From Amphiura filiformis (Eukaryota; Echinodermata; Ophiuroidea; Amphilepidida; Amphiuridae): a stretch of DNA of 64,000 nt. Positions 23,407 to 35,053 of this stretch are shown one piece after another. The number at the start of each line of letters is the position of its first letter. The first letter of the stretch is position 1. The notes under the pieces are model-generated. The model was not told where the DNA came from, did not search any database, and saw only the letters and a list, made by a program, of their open reading frames with translations. The stretch is taken from NCBI RefSeq assembly GCF_039555335.1, contig NC_092628.1, forward strand, positions 57,771,547-57,835,546, given 5' to 3'. A program made the position numbers and the translations under genes.

Positions 23407-24306
23407 GTGAATCAACTTTATAGAATTGGAAAGCATGAACAAGGTCCTTTTTTTGTGTTACACAAAGTGGCAAAATTTGCCATGTAAAGCTACACAGTTT
23501 TAAGGTATAGGGGAAATGGATCTGGATCTGGACGTTATCCTCTGAATAAACAGGTACCCGCATCACATCAGAGTTGGTACAAACCAATGACCTAAGACTG
23601 GATTTGGCGAAATTTAATTGAGGTAGTCCCTAATGGCAGTCTTAAAGTTTCTGTAGTCTGGTATATGTCTAATATATGTCGCGGGGTAGTCCGTTCCAGT
23701 GTGGAATTGTCCATGTAAAAGCTATTTGCGTAGGTTGCTGAGTTGACTCTAATTTGCATACGTACATGTATGAAGATGTGTGGTGTCGTCTGGTCATTCG
23801 TGTTGGTCGGGTGAGGTGGTCCTGCCAGTCTATGTCGACGAGATTGTGTGTAATATATAATTTTGTACATCAGGCTAAAGCCTCCATCATACTTTCCTGC
23901 CGCTGCGGCAAGCGGCAGGGCGTTTCAACCAATGACAAGCCTTTATTGTGTCCGTTTGTCTGCAATGCGTGTGCGCCACGCCGCTCAGCGGCAAGCGGCA
24001 GGGTAGTATGAAACCAGCATAAGTCTGGTAGTAAGGCGACAGGTGTCTAGACTTGGCCATTCAAGTTGCTTGAGCATTTGCGTAACACTTGCTTCTCTGG
24101 AGTAGTTGTAGCACAACCTAGCAGCTGACCTCTGTATCATGTCTAGCTAGTGTCTCTCTTCATTTGTGGAAGGGATCCAAGCTGCCGACCCATAAGTCAA
24201 TTTGGGTTGAATAATGAGTGACAAAGAGGCGAGACTTGATGTACATGTATGTAGGACAAGCTTTGAAGTTCCTTCTGATGACACCCAGGATCTTCTTACA
24301 GCTATT
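23407..24306. repeat. Tandem duplication unit 2 (900 bp)
   Basis: Direct copy of 22514-23406. Differences are mainly single-base or short indels (a T run near 23450, an extra GTACAT near 24240). The LINE sequence continues beyond its right edge without a break, so unit 2 has the original right junction. Confidence 0.9.
23888..24010. mobile_element. GC-rich MITE, copy 2 (123 bp)
   Basis: Same element as 22994-23116, carried in the second tandem unit and essentially identical. Confidence 0.65.
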
Positions 24307-25458
24307 GGTGACTTCAGAGATATGCTGTTTCCAACGTAGATTGTCACAAAACTTCAGACCAAGGTACGGATGAGAATGTGTTGCCTCAAGAGGTTTTGGG
24401 CACAAAATGTGTATGGAGAGGTTTTGATGGTTTTCTTGGTTGTGAAATTCATTTTGAAAAATTTATCGGTATTAAAAGTCATCTGCCAGTCTTGACTCCA
24501 ACGAGATATTGCATCAAGATCTGTTTGAAGGATGATCTGGTCTTCTACAGAGTTGATCTCTCGATAGACAAACACTCTTTGTGTAGGAGCTGTATTTTCT
24601 TTTCTAAAAGTTAATTAGGTAATTTTTTCAGGAGAGAAAGGAAACAATGTCTACATTAATATTCAAAACAATATATAAATATTCAGATGTTCAGAGGCTT
24701 GTATTTTTGTAGGACAATTTCCAAGTGCTAGCACATTAATATTTTGGGTCCTATGACTAAAGTAAACTTATTTATAACTTCCTGACTTCAACATTGTAAA
24801 AATATAATGTTCAAGAATATGTTGATTAAAAAGTTTTTAGCCAGTTTGCTGTTAGACAAGTTTGGAACATATACCGGCTAAAAACTTACTAATTCTTATG
24901 AACTCCTGTTGTAAAAGCCTATCCCACAATAAGAACATTATTATCTCATCTAAAACTAAATATGCTATAAACTCAAGACTTACGGATTGGGTCATTTCAA
25001 GAAGCATTACATACTTTCCCTTCTCATTTACAAGGCCACTGTTTTTAAACCAATCAAAACAAAATAAAGTTTCTCTCCTGAAAAAACATCTATCAATAAT
25101 ATTAAATCATAATGAGAATCATACAGCGATTTTTTGTAAAATGCATTACACATAGCTAATTTGAGCTGTTAATTAACAAGATAATTAATTGGCATCGTTT
25201 TATATTTTTATCACATGAGAAAATGTTACATTAGTTAAATTTGAATACTTACACTTAAAGTATAACAGACACATTTGAAAAAGCGAAAGTGGTGACAATT
25301 TAATGCAAAATGGAACCTGTAATGTTCATGATTTCCATAATAGATCACATGTTGCTTCCAAATCTTATGCCTTATGCATGTACATTGCTGTTGGTTTTAA
25401 GGAGAAAGTGCATTTTGTACCCAGTTAACAGGTATTATGTTTACATGTCCATTTGTAG

Positions 25459-25716
25459 GTTCTTGAGTTAGTCATCAACTGGTTGAAGCAGGATTGGGAG
25501 ACCAGACATACACATGCACACAGCCTCTTGTCAAAGGTTCGACTTGGTCTTGTAACACCAGAACATCTGACTGAGTTGATTACCAAGGACATACTGGAAA
25601 TGCCAGAGTGCAAAGCTCTAGTTGATGAAGTACTGCAACTGCGTACATCGAGTCAGTCTGTCACCACTTTGTCACTCAAGTCACCACAGTTATTTGCAAC
25701 CAGAAGCACCATTACA
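25459..25716 (+). CDS. KLHL gene 1, exon 2: C-terminal half of BACK
   Basis: 86 residues, in phase 0 on both sides. The acceptor TTTGTAG ends at 25458 and the donor is ACA|GTAAGT at 25717. It encodes VLELVINWLKQDWETR, with the conserved BACK-domain Trp, then RLGLVTPEHLTELI and a linker of Ser/Thr to the kelch domain. Joined to exon 1 it completes BACK. Only two residues appear to differ from exon 2 of the second KLHL gene (62918-63175), far fewer than in exon 1. Confidence 0.9.
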
Positions 25717-25734
25717 GTAAGTTATGTACATGTA

Positions 25735-26112
25735 CCGTAACCACTCGGGTATAAGCCCACCTTCGCCTATAAGCCCACCCCCTATTTCTCAAACCATTCG
25801 GGAAACAAGGGTGCACTCGGGTATAAGCCCAGTAGTCAAGTTTTTAAATCATCAATGCTTTTCTTTCACATTTAAGAACAAATATTTTAAAAATATCAGT
25901 TAAAAATTAACATTCCATACTTACAATTTTTTTTAAATTGAAAAAGATGATAGAAATTACTGATACATTGGACATACATTTTGTATACAAATGGGGAAGA
26001 TTTTTCTTAGTTTTAAATTCAACTACTAGCCCCTCCTCGGTTATAAGCCCACCCCCATTTTTGAAGTGAAATTGCCCATCTGGGGGGTGGGCTTATACCC
26101 GAGTGGTTACGG
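25735..26112. mobile_element. TA-flanked MITE beside the exon 2 donor (378 bp)
   Basis: TA at 25733-25734 and 26113-26114. Inverted ends CCGTAACCACTCGGGTATAA and TTATACCCGAGTGGTTACGG, perfect for at least 25 bp. Internal copies of TATAAGCCCACC. It lies 18 bp behind the splice donor; the second KLHL gene lacks it. Confidence 0.85.
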
Positions 26113-26609
26113 TATGTGTATATAGTCGTCACTCATCATGTACTTTAATTCTCAAAATTGAAGAAAAAATTAAATTACTCACATCAATCTTTCTTTGCTC
26201 ATAACTTTTGATGTTGAAGTCACAGGTAAAAACAAGAACATTTCTAAAATAGTTCTAAATTTCCAAGTTTTTTTTATTTGAAAAACTCAAAAATTCAAAA
26301 TGTCACCATAGTATGAAGGGTTTAATATTACGTCCCTTAGGTGCTGGGTTAACATTTAAAGTGAATAGAAATCAAAATTAAACTTCTACACTACTCAAAT
26401 TTGGTACACTCACTGGATCGCTTTTACCGGCTCAACCAGCATAGTCAGCAGATATTAATGCTCATCTTCTTCTCTACATCTACTTGTTTGATGTCATCTA
26501 CACTACACCTGTTACATCATTGGAGGTGTCTCAACATCACTAGCAACAACAAATCTTCAGAGCAATAACATCCGCTGGCGATGTTTATATCTGAAGTGGA
26601 TTATATAAA

Positions 26610-27057
26610 CATGCTCTCAGTACTTGCAACTTGGAACCCCTTTCCACTAGGAGGAAAGCCATTGCCTTACATTTGCTCAGTCACTTCCTTCTTGTGAGCG
26701 CACTAGCGGGCTTCTCCCTCGTAGAAGGAAGGAGGTCCATGGTAGGAGTCTTAGGAATGATGATGAATTTACCAGGCTGACAATGCGCACTGAAAGATTC
26801 GCCAACAGCCCGGTGCCCTACTATATCCAGCTTCTCAATAAGTAGGTTATCTCGCCTCTGGTTTAGTCCTCTTCCTCCTCAGACTCCTACCAAAGTTGTT
26901 TGGTTGCTCACATTTTGGTATCTCATCTTGGTTTGTTTTGAATAATATTGTATTTATGTATATTTATATTTATTTATGTATTTTTGTATTTACGGTACAC
27001 AATTCAGCCTTTGGCTGCCATGTATTTGTTTAATAAAACCTAAACCTAAACCTAAAC
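26610..27057 (+). mobile_element. 5'-truncated LINE 3' end, copy 1
   Basis: In the copy at 35870-36104 the frame reads EPLSTRRESHCLTFAQSLP, then RTERFANSPVPYYIQLLNK and a stop: the C-terminal tail of a LINE RT. Copy 1 has lost a G near 26653 and is frameshifted. The 3' end is AATAAAACC with a (CCTAAA)n tail at 27035-27057, as expected for target-primed insertion. Confidence 0.7.
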
Positions 27058-28441
27058 CATATAATATATGCACATTGTACATAGTCAAGTCCCCACCCGA
27101 GTTTGGATCCTTGTCCCAGAGTCTAAATCCAAGTTTGAGTCCTTGCTGTCTGAGGACTCGAGTCCTTTGATATTTTACACAAGAAGTTTCATTTTTCCTT
27201 CATAGATAACTTTTTGTTTTTAACATATTAAAATTTAAGACTTGGGAAGATCCTAACATTTTGTTTTTATTCTTGTAAATTTGATAAATCACAATGCACT
27301 GGTTTACAACGCGCGGTTTCCCCTTTTCACTCCACGCGTTTCAACCTTTAGGCCTGGCTTGTTACGCTCGCTTGCGCCCCGTTTTAATATATTTTTTGGA
27401 TTCTCCGTTTTGCGTGCAATTTTTTTAATTAAACATGTTTAACGCTCTTTATTTGTATACGCTCTACGCGTTTTTACCTAGGCCTACGCTTGTGCTTGCG
27501 CGACGCCTTTAATATTTTTGTACTCGCACACGCGTTTGCGCATTTTATAATTTTATTTTCCGTCTTGTGCGTTATGTTTTCCAAATTGAACATGTTTAAC
27601 GCGCTGGATTTGTATACGCTCTGCCCGCTTGTCGCTCATGTGTCGCTTGCGTGTCGCTCCCACCATTCACCTGCGCTCGCGTTTTAATCATGTTTTAAAT
27701 GTTTCTCTTGTGTAGGCCTCACAACACTATTTTTGTCACCTACCCGAAAATTCGTGTAATAAATATTCTTTTACGACATTATAATTATTCTTCGCTTCTT
27801 TGCTTCCTATATACGCGATGTGTGTGATCCAATCATATTTTATTATTCGTAAAAACGCGAACGCGAATCGAGGTCATTAATATCTCACAATTGACTGCAA
27901 AATGTGTAATTGTTCCAGCGTAAATATTAGTAACAAACTGCGCGTGTGTTGGCTGCCATATTTGGATTGCACGCTATCATATTTGCACAGATTTTAATAC
28001 GCACTTTTGTTATTGGTCGTCCTGTTTTAGCCAGTTTGATTTTTGGAAAGGGCAAATGTAAAATTGCTTATTTTTGTGTTAGTGAAGAGATCAAAGTGAT
28101 GGTTATGAATGAGGTTAATAACTTTGCATCAGTGTAATTGTGGGAATTGTGAAAAATATAAACAGTTTGCTTTGGACCTTGGTTCCAAAGCAAAATGTTT
28201 AGATTTTTCACAATCTGCATAACGGTCAAAATAAACTCCTAAGATTTCCCGCAATGACCTCAAAACATATATACGTGTAGCGCTCAGTTATTTAAGGTTT
28301 TTTAAAGCCCTTTTATGTGATTTTCAGCACAAAAATTTGGAAATTCAACCAACCCTGCATTTTAAATGTAGTTTGCTCTTGCAATATATGCTTGTTCTAT
28401 TCATTGCTATTACTGTGTTAACATTTATGGTATCTTTTCAG
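27058..28441 (+). other. Rest of intron 2 (copy 1)
   Basis: A CG-rich stretch (27300-27700) with repeated ACGCTC/CGCGTTT motifs, then a partial foldback (28100-28225) related to 17400-17672. No coding content is recognisable. It ends in the acceptor GGTATCTTTTCAG at 28441. Confidence 0.5.
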
Positions 28442-29471
28442 GCACCTATAACTACAGACAGTGGTGGTGCATTTAGCATCGAGTCTCATGTAAATTACAG
28501 TACTACCACGCCCACACAACAGCGTTGGAAATATCTGAATAGATTAAGTCCTCTGCCATATTCTGGATGTAATCAATCTTTAATAGTTGTCAATGGAAGA
28601 CTATATGCAGCAGGTGGTTTCGACGAACACGGAGAGCCCGACTCAGATCATTGGTTCCATGGTTCTCATTCAGACGATGACAGTGACAGGTCTATACCGG
28701 TGAGTAAAGACCATTTCTACAGATATAATGCTGCAAAGAACCGCTGGAGTCAGTTATGTGGAATGATTGTTGCAAGGAATAGTTTCCCAATGGTTCACTT
28801 AGATGGTTACATCTATGCAATTGGTGGATTAGATGAATCAGAGATTGTAATCAGTGATGTGGAGAGGTATGATTTAAAGAAAGAGGAATGGCAAATGCTA
28901 CCACAACTTCCTGAAAGATGTACTAACTTATCAGCTCTAGCATTCAAAGGGAAGATCATAGTCCATGGGACTACGCCAGTAGCTGATAATCCATACTCAT
29001 CACTAGTAAAGTATGTCTTGCAGGTATATCATCCAAAATCAAAATACTGGCAAATACATAGCGAAGTTCACGAAGTAGGCAGGACGTTACTGCCAATCCC
29101 CACATCTATTTGTATATGAAGATGTATGCTATAGAATTTCACATGCAAAAGGTCAATCCGATAAACACAAGCCAGTAGTAGATGCATTAGAAGTCCATCC
29201 CCTATCTAACGATGCAGCAACAGATGCTGTCTCATTGAAGGTGGGAGAGAGCATCAACCAAGAACACATCCCAGAGAACATGGTAGGTGCCTTTAGGATC
29301 GCTGATGAAGTGTTTGTTAGCGTCAATGGATTCAGCTATAACACTGGTATCTCTATTGGTTCAGATCAGATCACAGATGTAGATGTCGATCAGTGGGAAC
29401 CTTTCAGTGTCATGGAGGGACAAGGAGGACTAACGTGTTTTACTTTTGATAGAATGAAACTGGAAAATTAA
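28442..29471 (+). CDS. KLHL gene 1, exon 3: kelch propeller (copy 1, frameshifted)
   Basis: Phase 0 with exon 2. Kelch repeats are visible: LIVVNGRLYAAGGFDE, YRYNAAKNRWSQLCGM, HLDGYIYAIGGLDE with VERYDLKKEEWQMLPQLPE, LAFKGKIIVHGTTP, VYHPKSKYWQ. A six-bladed propeller would bind substrate. Near 29081-29101 two bases are missing relative to the second copy, so the frame stops at 29119. The remaining blades continue in another frame to the stop at 29471 (VGESINQEHIPENMVGAF, DQWEPFSVMEGQGG). The total protein would be about 650 residues. Either a damaged allele or assembly indels. Confidence 0.85.
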
Positions 29472-29677
29472 ACAGTGACCGATGGTGGTCATGTCTAATT
29501 CAAGATTTCATTTAGCTGAAAAAATTGAACTGTTAGGATTGATCAACTAAGTACCTTTAAATGTGATGGAAGTAATGGAATGGGCCACAAAATTTATGAC
29601 GTCCGAACGAAACTGGGTTTTGCTGGGGGGCTGGGTCAAAATATGATAACGTTTATTGACAGAAGAGCACAATATCA

Positions 29678-30778
29678 ATTGATCATTTTCAACATTTAAC
29701 TTTTTTTTAGGCAGGGAGGAGGGGTCAGCCTTCAAGCATGTTTTGTTCTGTTTGTTCATATATTTTATTATGTTTGTATGGAAAATGATCCATACATGTT
29801 CAAGGTAAATGAGTTGTTTGCCTCTTATATTGGATATGATTTCAGCGGAAATTCAATTTCAGCAATGTAAAATTAATCCATACATACATGTAGGGTTGTC
29901 AACTTTTTTAATTGCTTGGTGTGAGAATGTGAGATACTGTCATCGAACAGTGGCATAGTGGAACAGAAATATTGTTTGTCGACTACAATGAGTTCATTTT
30001 TGACTTTCTAACCCATGATTATTTGAGCCAGGGTGCTTGAGAATATAAAAATTGGGAGTTGGGGGAGGACAACAATTTATTTTGATGACCTTGGCGTGAG
30101 ATTTTACTACCTTGGTGTTAAAAAGTGCCTGAATGTCCAGGTCTCACACTGAATACATGAGAGTTGACAGCCTATATATATTAGGCCTACTTGTACATAA
30201 CTCCAATTTGTATACAGTTTCCAGCGTATCATAGTATTTTGAATGACCCTTGTATATATGATATCATCGGTGGTATCACATAGTATACAAATATTGACTG
30301 CTATGAGGGGCATGGTTAAGATTATAGGCCCACGGTGATCTCAAAACCATGCTATGACCGTCCCCAGGTCGCAGCCGAGGGTCATAGCATGGTTTTGAGA
30401 TCACCGCGGCGCGGGCCTATAATCTTAACCATGTCCCGAATATAAAGCAGTCAATATTTGTTTTATATACCGTGTGGATATATGTGGATGTTGTGATTGC
30501 GCAGTTTGATCGGGACACACGTGACCGGTCCATATAGTCCATTTCCATGACCGGTCCATAGTTCATTTTGAGGGCATAGTTAATTCAATAACTGCACTTT
30601 CAACCAATCAGATGATAGGAATCTATATATGAGGTATATATAATGACATACATGAACTGTATGTTGATTTTAGTTAATTTTTATGAAATTTGGCACAAGA
30701 TTTCAATATTACATGTAAGTTCTGTAAGCTAGTACCCCAAGTGAGAAAGCTCAAATATACCTCATTAATGGTTGAATA
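29678..30778 (+). repeat. Module X, copy 1
   Basis: Starts ATTGATCATTTTCAACATTT. Repeated at 38945-40043 and 40553-41653, and truncated at 35054-35276. It follows the kelch exon and contains the hairpin at 30290-30470. No gene. Confidence 0.9.
30290..30475. repeat. Palindrome within module X
   Basis: Arms CAAATATTGACTGCTATGAG, GGCATGGTTAAGATTATAGG, GGTGATCTCAAAACCATGCT and complements. The loop is GTCGCAGCC-rich. The central base of the stem differs between module copies (CGCGGCGCGG at 30406 and 41280, CGCTGCTGG at 39672). Confidence 0.85.
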
Positions 30779-31601
30779 ATAGTATGGTCGTTGAAGATGA
30801 AAAACAGGTGCAACCCGGAAAAAATTGGTACAAAGCTGATTTTTGCATCGAAGAAGCAGAAGGTATCATAGAATATCATATCCAAAGTCCACCAAAATCC
30901 ACTTTGGGGAATTCTTTTTATCCAAGATGGCCGCCAAAATGGCTGCCACAACATATAATTAGCTGTATCTCAGCTTCTGAAGTAGATATGATGACGATTT
31001 TAGTGTCTTTGAATAGGTTTAAGAGGTCAGGGAATTCAAATTTGCACAAGTCTAACACACTGATGTCTTCATTCACACTGTAATCCAAGATGGCCCCCAA
31101 AATGACCACCATCACATATGATTAGATATAGCTCCGCTTCTGAAGCAGATATGATGATGATTTTAGTGTCCTTGAATATATTTCATAGGTCAAAGAATTC
31201 AAATTTTTACTATTCTAAAACACTGATGTCTTCATTCACACAAAAATCCAAGATGGCCACCAAAATGGTCACCACCACATGGTATAATTAGGTATATTTT
31301 GGCTTCTGAAGCAGATATGACAATGATTTTAGAGTCTTTGAATAGGTGTCAGGTGGCACAGAATTCAATTTTGTGTTTTTCTAAAGCACCAAGTCTTCTC
31401 TCACACTGTAACCCAAGATATCCCTCACCCCACCCAGGTGCAATGGAAAGCTGTTGGGTAGTCACAGTCGTTGTACTGATGAACCCTGCGCCATTTGTAG
31501 GCTGCAACCTGGTTTCGACATATTCTAATGACAGTGGAATAAATGTCAAGCTCTTTGAGGTTGTTTACAGCATAAAGCATTATATAAATATCTACATTTA
31601 T

Positions 31602-31859
31602 TTATAATATATCAGCTTCTGAAGCAAAGTAGCTGTCTTTTGGACTCATCTGCAAGTATAATCGCCTTAGCATTTCGGAAATTTTCTCCTCTGCAATCTC
31701 CAAAAGCTGTGACACTTCAATTGTGCGACAAGAACATCCATTATTTCCACAAGGATTCCTAGAGGGTAATTTACATTTGCATCGTACAAACTTAAGCAAG
31801 CTTTGTGGTGCTGCATCTTCCAGTGCTAGTACAGTGTCAGAGAGCGTTTCCAATCCCAT
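31602..31859 (-). pseudogene. CXC-like cysteine-rich coding fragment (left arm)
   Basis: The minus strand encodes SLLKFVRCKCKLPSRNPCGN and NGCSCRTIEVSQLLEIAEE. The CKC...C..NGCSC spacing resembles the start of a Tesmin/TSO1-type CXC domain, which occurs in several transposon-associated proteins of invertebrates. Truncated at both ends. Its counterpart lies inverted at 32180-32360. Confidence 0.5.
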
Positions 31860-32179
31860 TGCTTTGGATCCAAGTCATTGTTTGAGAGCTTTCTCCGTAG
31901 TATGACCTGCAAAAGAAATCGCAGACTGAAAATATGCTGCTCTTTCAGTAGGTGGAAGCTTCTGTGGATCAAGTGATGCTTTATTTGGTGATACCGTCGC
32001 CATGAATTTAGCGAACCGTAAACCTTTTAAAGGATCTTTTCTCTGCCACCATATAAGACAACAAGCTGTACCAATTTGTTCTACTGCCGCCTCAGGATGA
32101 TATCGGCTGCAATTCTTCCGGTTGTATTTTTCTTCTTCAACAAACTTGTCTTTCCATGTCCAAATGTTGCAGAATTGGA

Positions 32180-32360
32180 GTCACAACCACAAAGCTTGCT
32201 TAAGTTTGTACGACTCAAATGTAAAATCCTCCAGGAATTCTTGTGGAAATAAAGGATGTTCCTGCTGCAAAAATGGACTTAAATGTGGCACAGCTGGTGA
32301 AGATTGCAGAGGAGAAAATTGCCCAAACGCTGAGGAGATTATACATGTACGTACTTGCAG
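32180..32360 (+). pseudogene. CXC-like cysteine-rich coding fragment (right copy)
   Basis: Plus-strand frames encode SRNSCGNKGCSCCKNGLKCG followed by EDCRGENCPNAEEI, extending the cysteine pattern of the left copy. The first part is in another frame (LLKFVRLKCK). Non-functional remnant captured in the foldback. Confidence 0.5.
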
Positions 32361-33200
32361 AGAGGGGTGCCTATTCATCCCAAAATATCTAAATTATTCC
32401 CTCATGCTATCGGGCTGTGGCCACATCCTTCCCCAACCTGAATCCCACAAAAAGTGGACCCAAAAAGGAAACTTTTATGTCTGTTGCTACAATGTACATG
32501 TGCCATACCTTTCCTTCTTGTTTCTTGTTCCCTCCCTTCTGTAAAATGTAGGTATTTGTCATATCCGGAAACTATTCTTTTAGTATACAACTGTTGCCTT
32601 ATTTTTGCTAATTGTGAGTTATTCGATTCTGTCTTCCCTACAAATATCAAATTCTTGGTATACAGCCTGAACACGGAAATATTGCATCTAAGGACTAACG
32701 GTTTAAAGGGCTCAAGTAAGTCAAGTCAAGTCAACTGGGATTGTCAAACACCTCAAGGCTCTGTATTATTTAACAGGGGTATACATAAAGAGTTCAGCTT
32801 TTTTGGTTTTGATTTCCAGCTTTTTTAACACAAAAGTTTAGTATATTCCCAAATTATATAGCTTTCTGCTAGCTGTTTTCATGCTTTTTCTGTTTTTCAT
32901 CTCTTATGTCTGGTGACTCACACCCCTAGTTTTAAAAAGCTGACAAGTCAGCCTTTTAATTAAAATTCTTCTGTAGATGGTAGTCGCATGGCACAGTTTG
33001 GACATTGCATAGAAGATAATCAAGGATTTTGATCTGAAGCTGAGGTTAAAAGGGAAGACAAACTATTTTATTTCATAGAGCTAATGGGGGTTCTGTCTTC
33101 TCTTAGAACCCCAAAATGCTGCCTTAGATAGTTAGGTGTCCTAAATGGATTTTGTATATATGGAAAGCAGAAACCAGCCCATAGATCTTTGTGTGCATGA
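32361..33200. other. Foldback interior without recognised gene
   Basis: AT-rich sequence. Short open frames on both strands show no domain. Confidence 0.4.
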
Positions 33201-33204
33201 CCTA

Positions 33205-33490
33205 TAGACGAATCCAACGAGCCAAGTCATGATCAGGATTTGGTCGGCCATGACGGGTCCCCGCATGCACCAAACTGGTGTAGTGACTGCCCAATTGGGT
33301 GGATTAAAGCCGCTTAAAATTCTATTGTGTTGTCATTATTCTTTTGTCTACGTGTAACACAGGTGATAGAATGCAGTTTAAAATACCCTCCAAGGCCAGA
33401 TCATTTCACAATTTAGGTGAGATGGAGCCGACGGGGACCCAACTTTGGCAGCCATTGAGGTGTAGGAATGCGTGAAATTGGATTCGTCTA
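33205..33490. mobile_element. TA-flanked MITE inside foldback (286 bp)
   Basis: Inverted ends TAGACGAATCCAA and TTGGATTCGTCTA with TA on each side (33203-33204, 33491-33492). Inner GC-rich parts are only weakly inverted (GCCATGACGGGTCCCC, GGAGCCGACGGGGACCC). Confidence 0.7.
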
Positions 33491-34543
33491 TATTATCAAG
33501 ACTAGTCACTTTTCCCCATGCAGGGAAGAACTACTAACCCAACTCTTCCCTGTTTTATGCTAAAACATTCCCTTGATTCCCTCCAAATCAATATTTTTGG
33601 AAGGATATAAGTAAGCGTCAAAGAACTGACTACATGTATGGTAATGATATACCCATATGGATTATAATTCTTCCCCATATGACACTTGGTGAATTCACCT
33701 ATCCTGAAGAGCAGTCACTTAGGCTGAAAATGCATCAATGACCATCTATTTTATTCCCAAAAGGGTTTTAGATAAATACGAAATTGAATTCTGCGTCACC
33801 TAAAACCTGTTTAAATACTCTAATGTCATTGTCATATCTGCTTCAGAAGCCAAAATATACATAATTAGGCCTATATCATGTGGTGGTGGCCATGTTGGCG
33901 GCCATCTTGGATTCCTGTGTGAATGAGGATATCAGTGTTTTAGATTAGTACATTCTTTAACCGAATTCTTTAACCTCTGAAATATATTCCAGGACACTAA
34001 CATCATCATCATCATCCATGCAGCGAACTTCAGAAGCGGAGATATATCTAATCATATGCGGTGCCATTTTGGCGGCCATCTTGGATTCCAGTGAAAATGA
34101 AGACATAAGTATGTTAGATTTGTACAAATTTGAATTCTCTGACCTCTTAAACCTATTCAAAGACACTGGAATCATCATCATATCTGCTTCAGAAGCGGAG
34201 ATATATCTATTCATATGTGGTGGCGGCCATTTTGGCGGCCATCTTGGATTACAGTGTGAATGAAGACATCAGTGTGTTAGACTTGTGCAAAGTTGAATTC
34301 CCTGACCTCTTAAACCTATTCAATGACACTAAAATCATCATCATATCTGCTTCAGAAGCTGAGATACAGCTAATTATATGTTGTGGCAGCCATTTTGGCG
34401 GCCATCTTTGATAAAAAGAATTCCCCAAAGTGGATTTTGGTGGACTTTGGATATGATATTTTATGATACCTTCTGCTTCTTCAGTGCAAAAATCAGCTTT
34501 GTACCAATTTTTTCCGGGTCAAAATGTCCAACGACCATACTAT

Positions 34544-35053
34544 AAATGGTTGACCTCATTAATGTTTGTTAAAAATCCAGAAAAAACGGACCTATGTTTT
34601 CACATATACTTGTAAGATGCCACCACTATATACCTCATCAGAAAATGCTTGACAACTATTATAGCTACACTTGGTTTCAGAAAAGAACGGCAGTTCCATG
34701 CTCAGATTGATGCGAGCGTTCTGTTAATGAGCGACATACGCTGAGATGTGTGTTCCCTTTAAGCACACCGATCTGCACGACCAACGTAATCAGCCAATCA
34801 GATTATTGGTTTGTTGTTATCATTGTCAGACGATTGAATCAGCCATTCAGAACCCCACTTCTGTGTTTACGCTGTGCACTCTCAAAATGTAAATAACTGC
34901 CGTTCTTCTCTGCCACAAACTGTAGGTCAATCAACTAATGATCATTTATGGTAAAGGTTTGAATGCTAATTAGACAAAAATAACTGGGCACCACTATTTT
35001 GAGGTAATTGTGTGAAATCGGAGGGTTTTGTTTTGAGCCGAGGTACTTTTAAA
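34544..35053 (+). repeat. Module Y, copy 1
   Basis: Starts AAATGGTTGACCTCATTAAT. Repeated at 40044-40552 and 41654-42162. It contains an inverted GAACGGCAGTT...AACTGCCGTTC pair about 200 bp apart, so it is probably itself a MITE remnant. No gene. Confidence 0.9.

Larger units (their letters stand above)
22700..24600 (-). pseudogene. LINE reverse transcriptase fragment in intron 1
   Basis: The minus strand encodes VYREINSVEDQIILQTDLDA, then WSQDWQMTFNTDK, then PYLGLKFCDNLRWKQHIS with CKKILGVIRRNF: the part of a CR1/Jockey-like RT just after the catalytic ADD motif. It continues into sequence ending in RNFKTAIRDYL-type residues near 22720. The protein is interrupted by frameshifts, the tandem duplication and a 123 bp insert. 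Non-functional. Confidence 0.75.
21974..25458 (+). other. Intron 1 of KLHL gene 1
   Basis: 3.5 kb, GT at 21974 and AG at 25457-25458. The homologous intron of the second KLHL gene is only 377 bp. The extra length is largely a minus-strand LINE fragment with an internal tandem duplication (22514-24600). 24606-25440 is AT-rich and shows no gene. Confidence 0.8.
26131..30778 (+). repeat. Large duplication, copy 1 (4.65 kb)
   Basis: Matches 35390-40043 almost base for base, including intron, the kelch exon and downstream module X. Differences are mostly one-base indels in homopolymers. Period 9259 bp. It starts just right of the intron 2 MITE. Confidence 0.95.
30779..34543. mobile_element. Giant foldback element (3.77 kb) between modules X and Y
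   Basis: Inverted ends ATAGTATGGTCGTTG and CAACGACCATACTAT; the other two X-Y junctions (40043/40044, 41653/41654) are unoccupied. Each arm contains 3-4 tandem units of 160-174 bp with CCAAGATGGCCGCCAAAATG, CTTCTGAAGCAGATATGAT and CACTGATGTCTTCATTCACA. The centre (31.6-33.8 kb) holds two inverted copies of a cysteine-rich coding fragment and a TA MITE. No transposase seen. Confidence 0.85.

Noticed and set aside
27035-27057. (CCTAAA)n resembling a telomere-type repeat
   Set aside because: It is short, sits at the 3' end of a truncated LINE and is best read as the element's tail; the same tail is in the duplicated copy.
28697-28704. Strong-looking splice donor CCGGTGAGTAAA inside the kelch exon
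   Set aside because: The sequence continues in frame as normal kelch residues (PVSKDHFYRYN) and no suitable acceptor follows soon.
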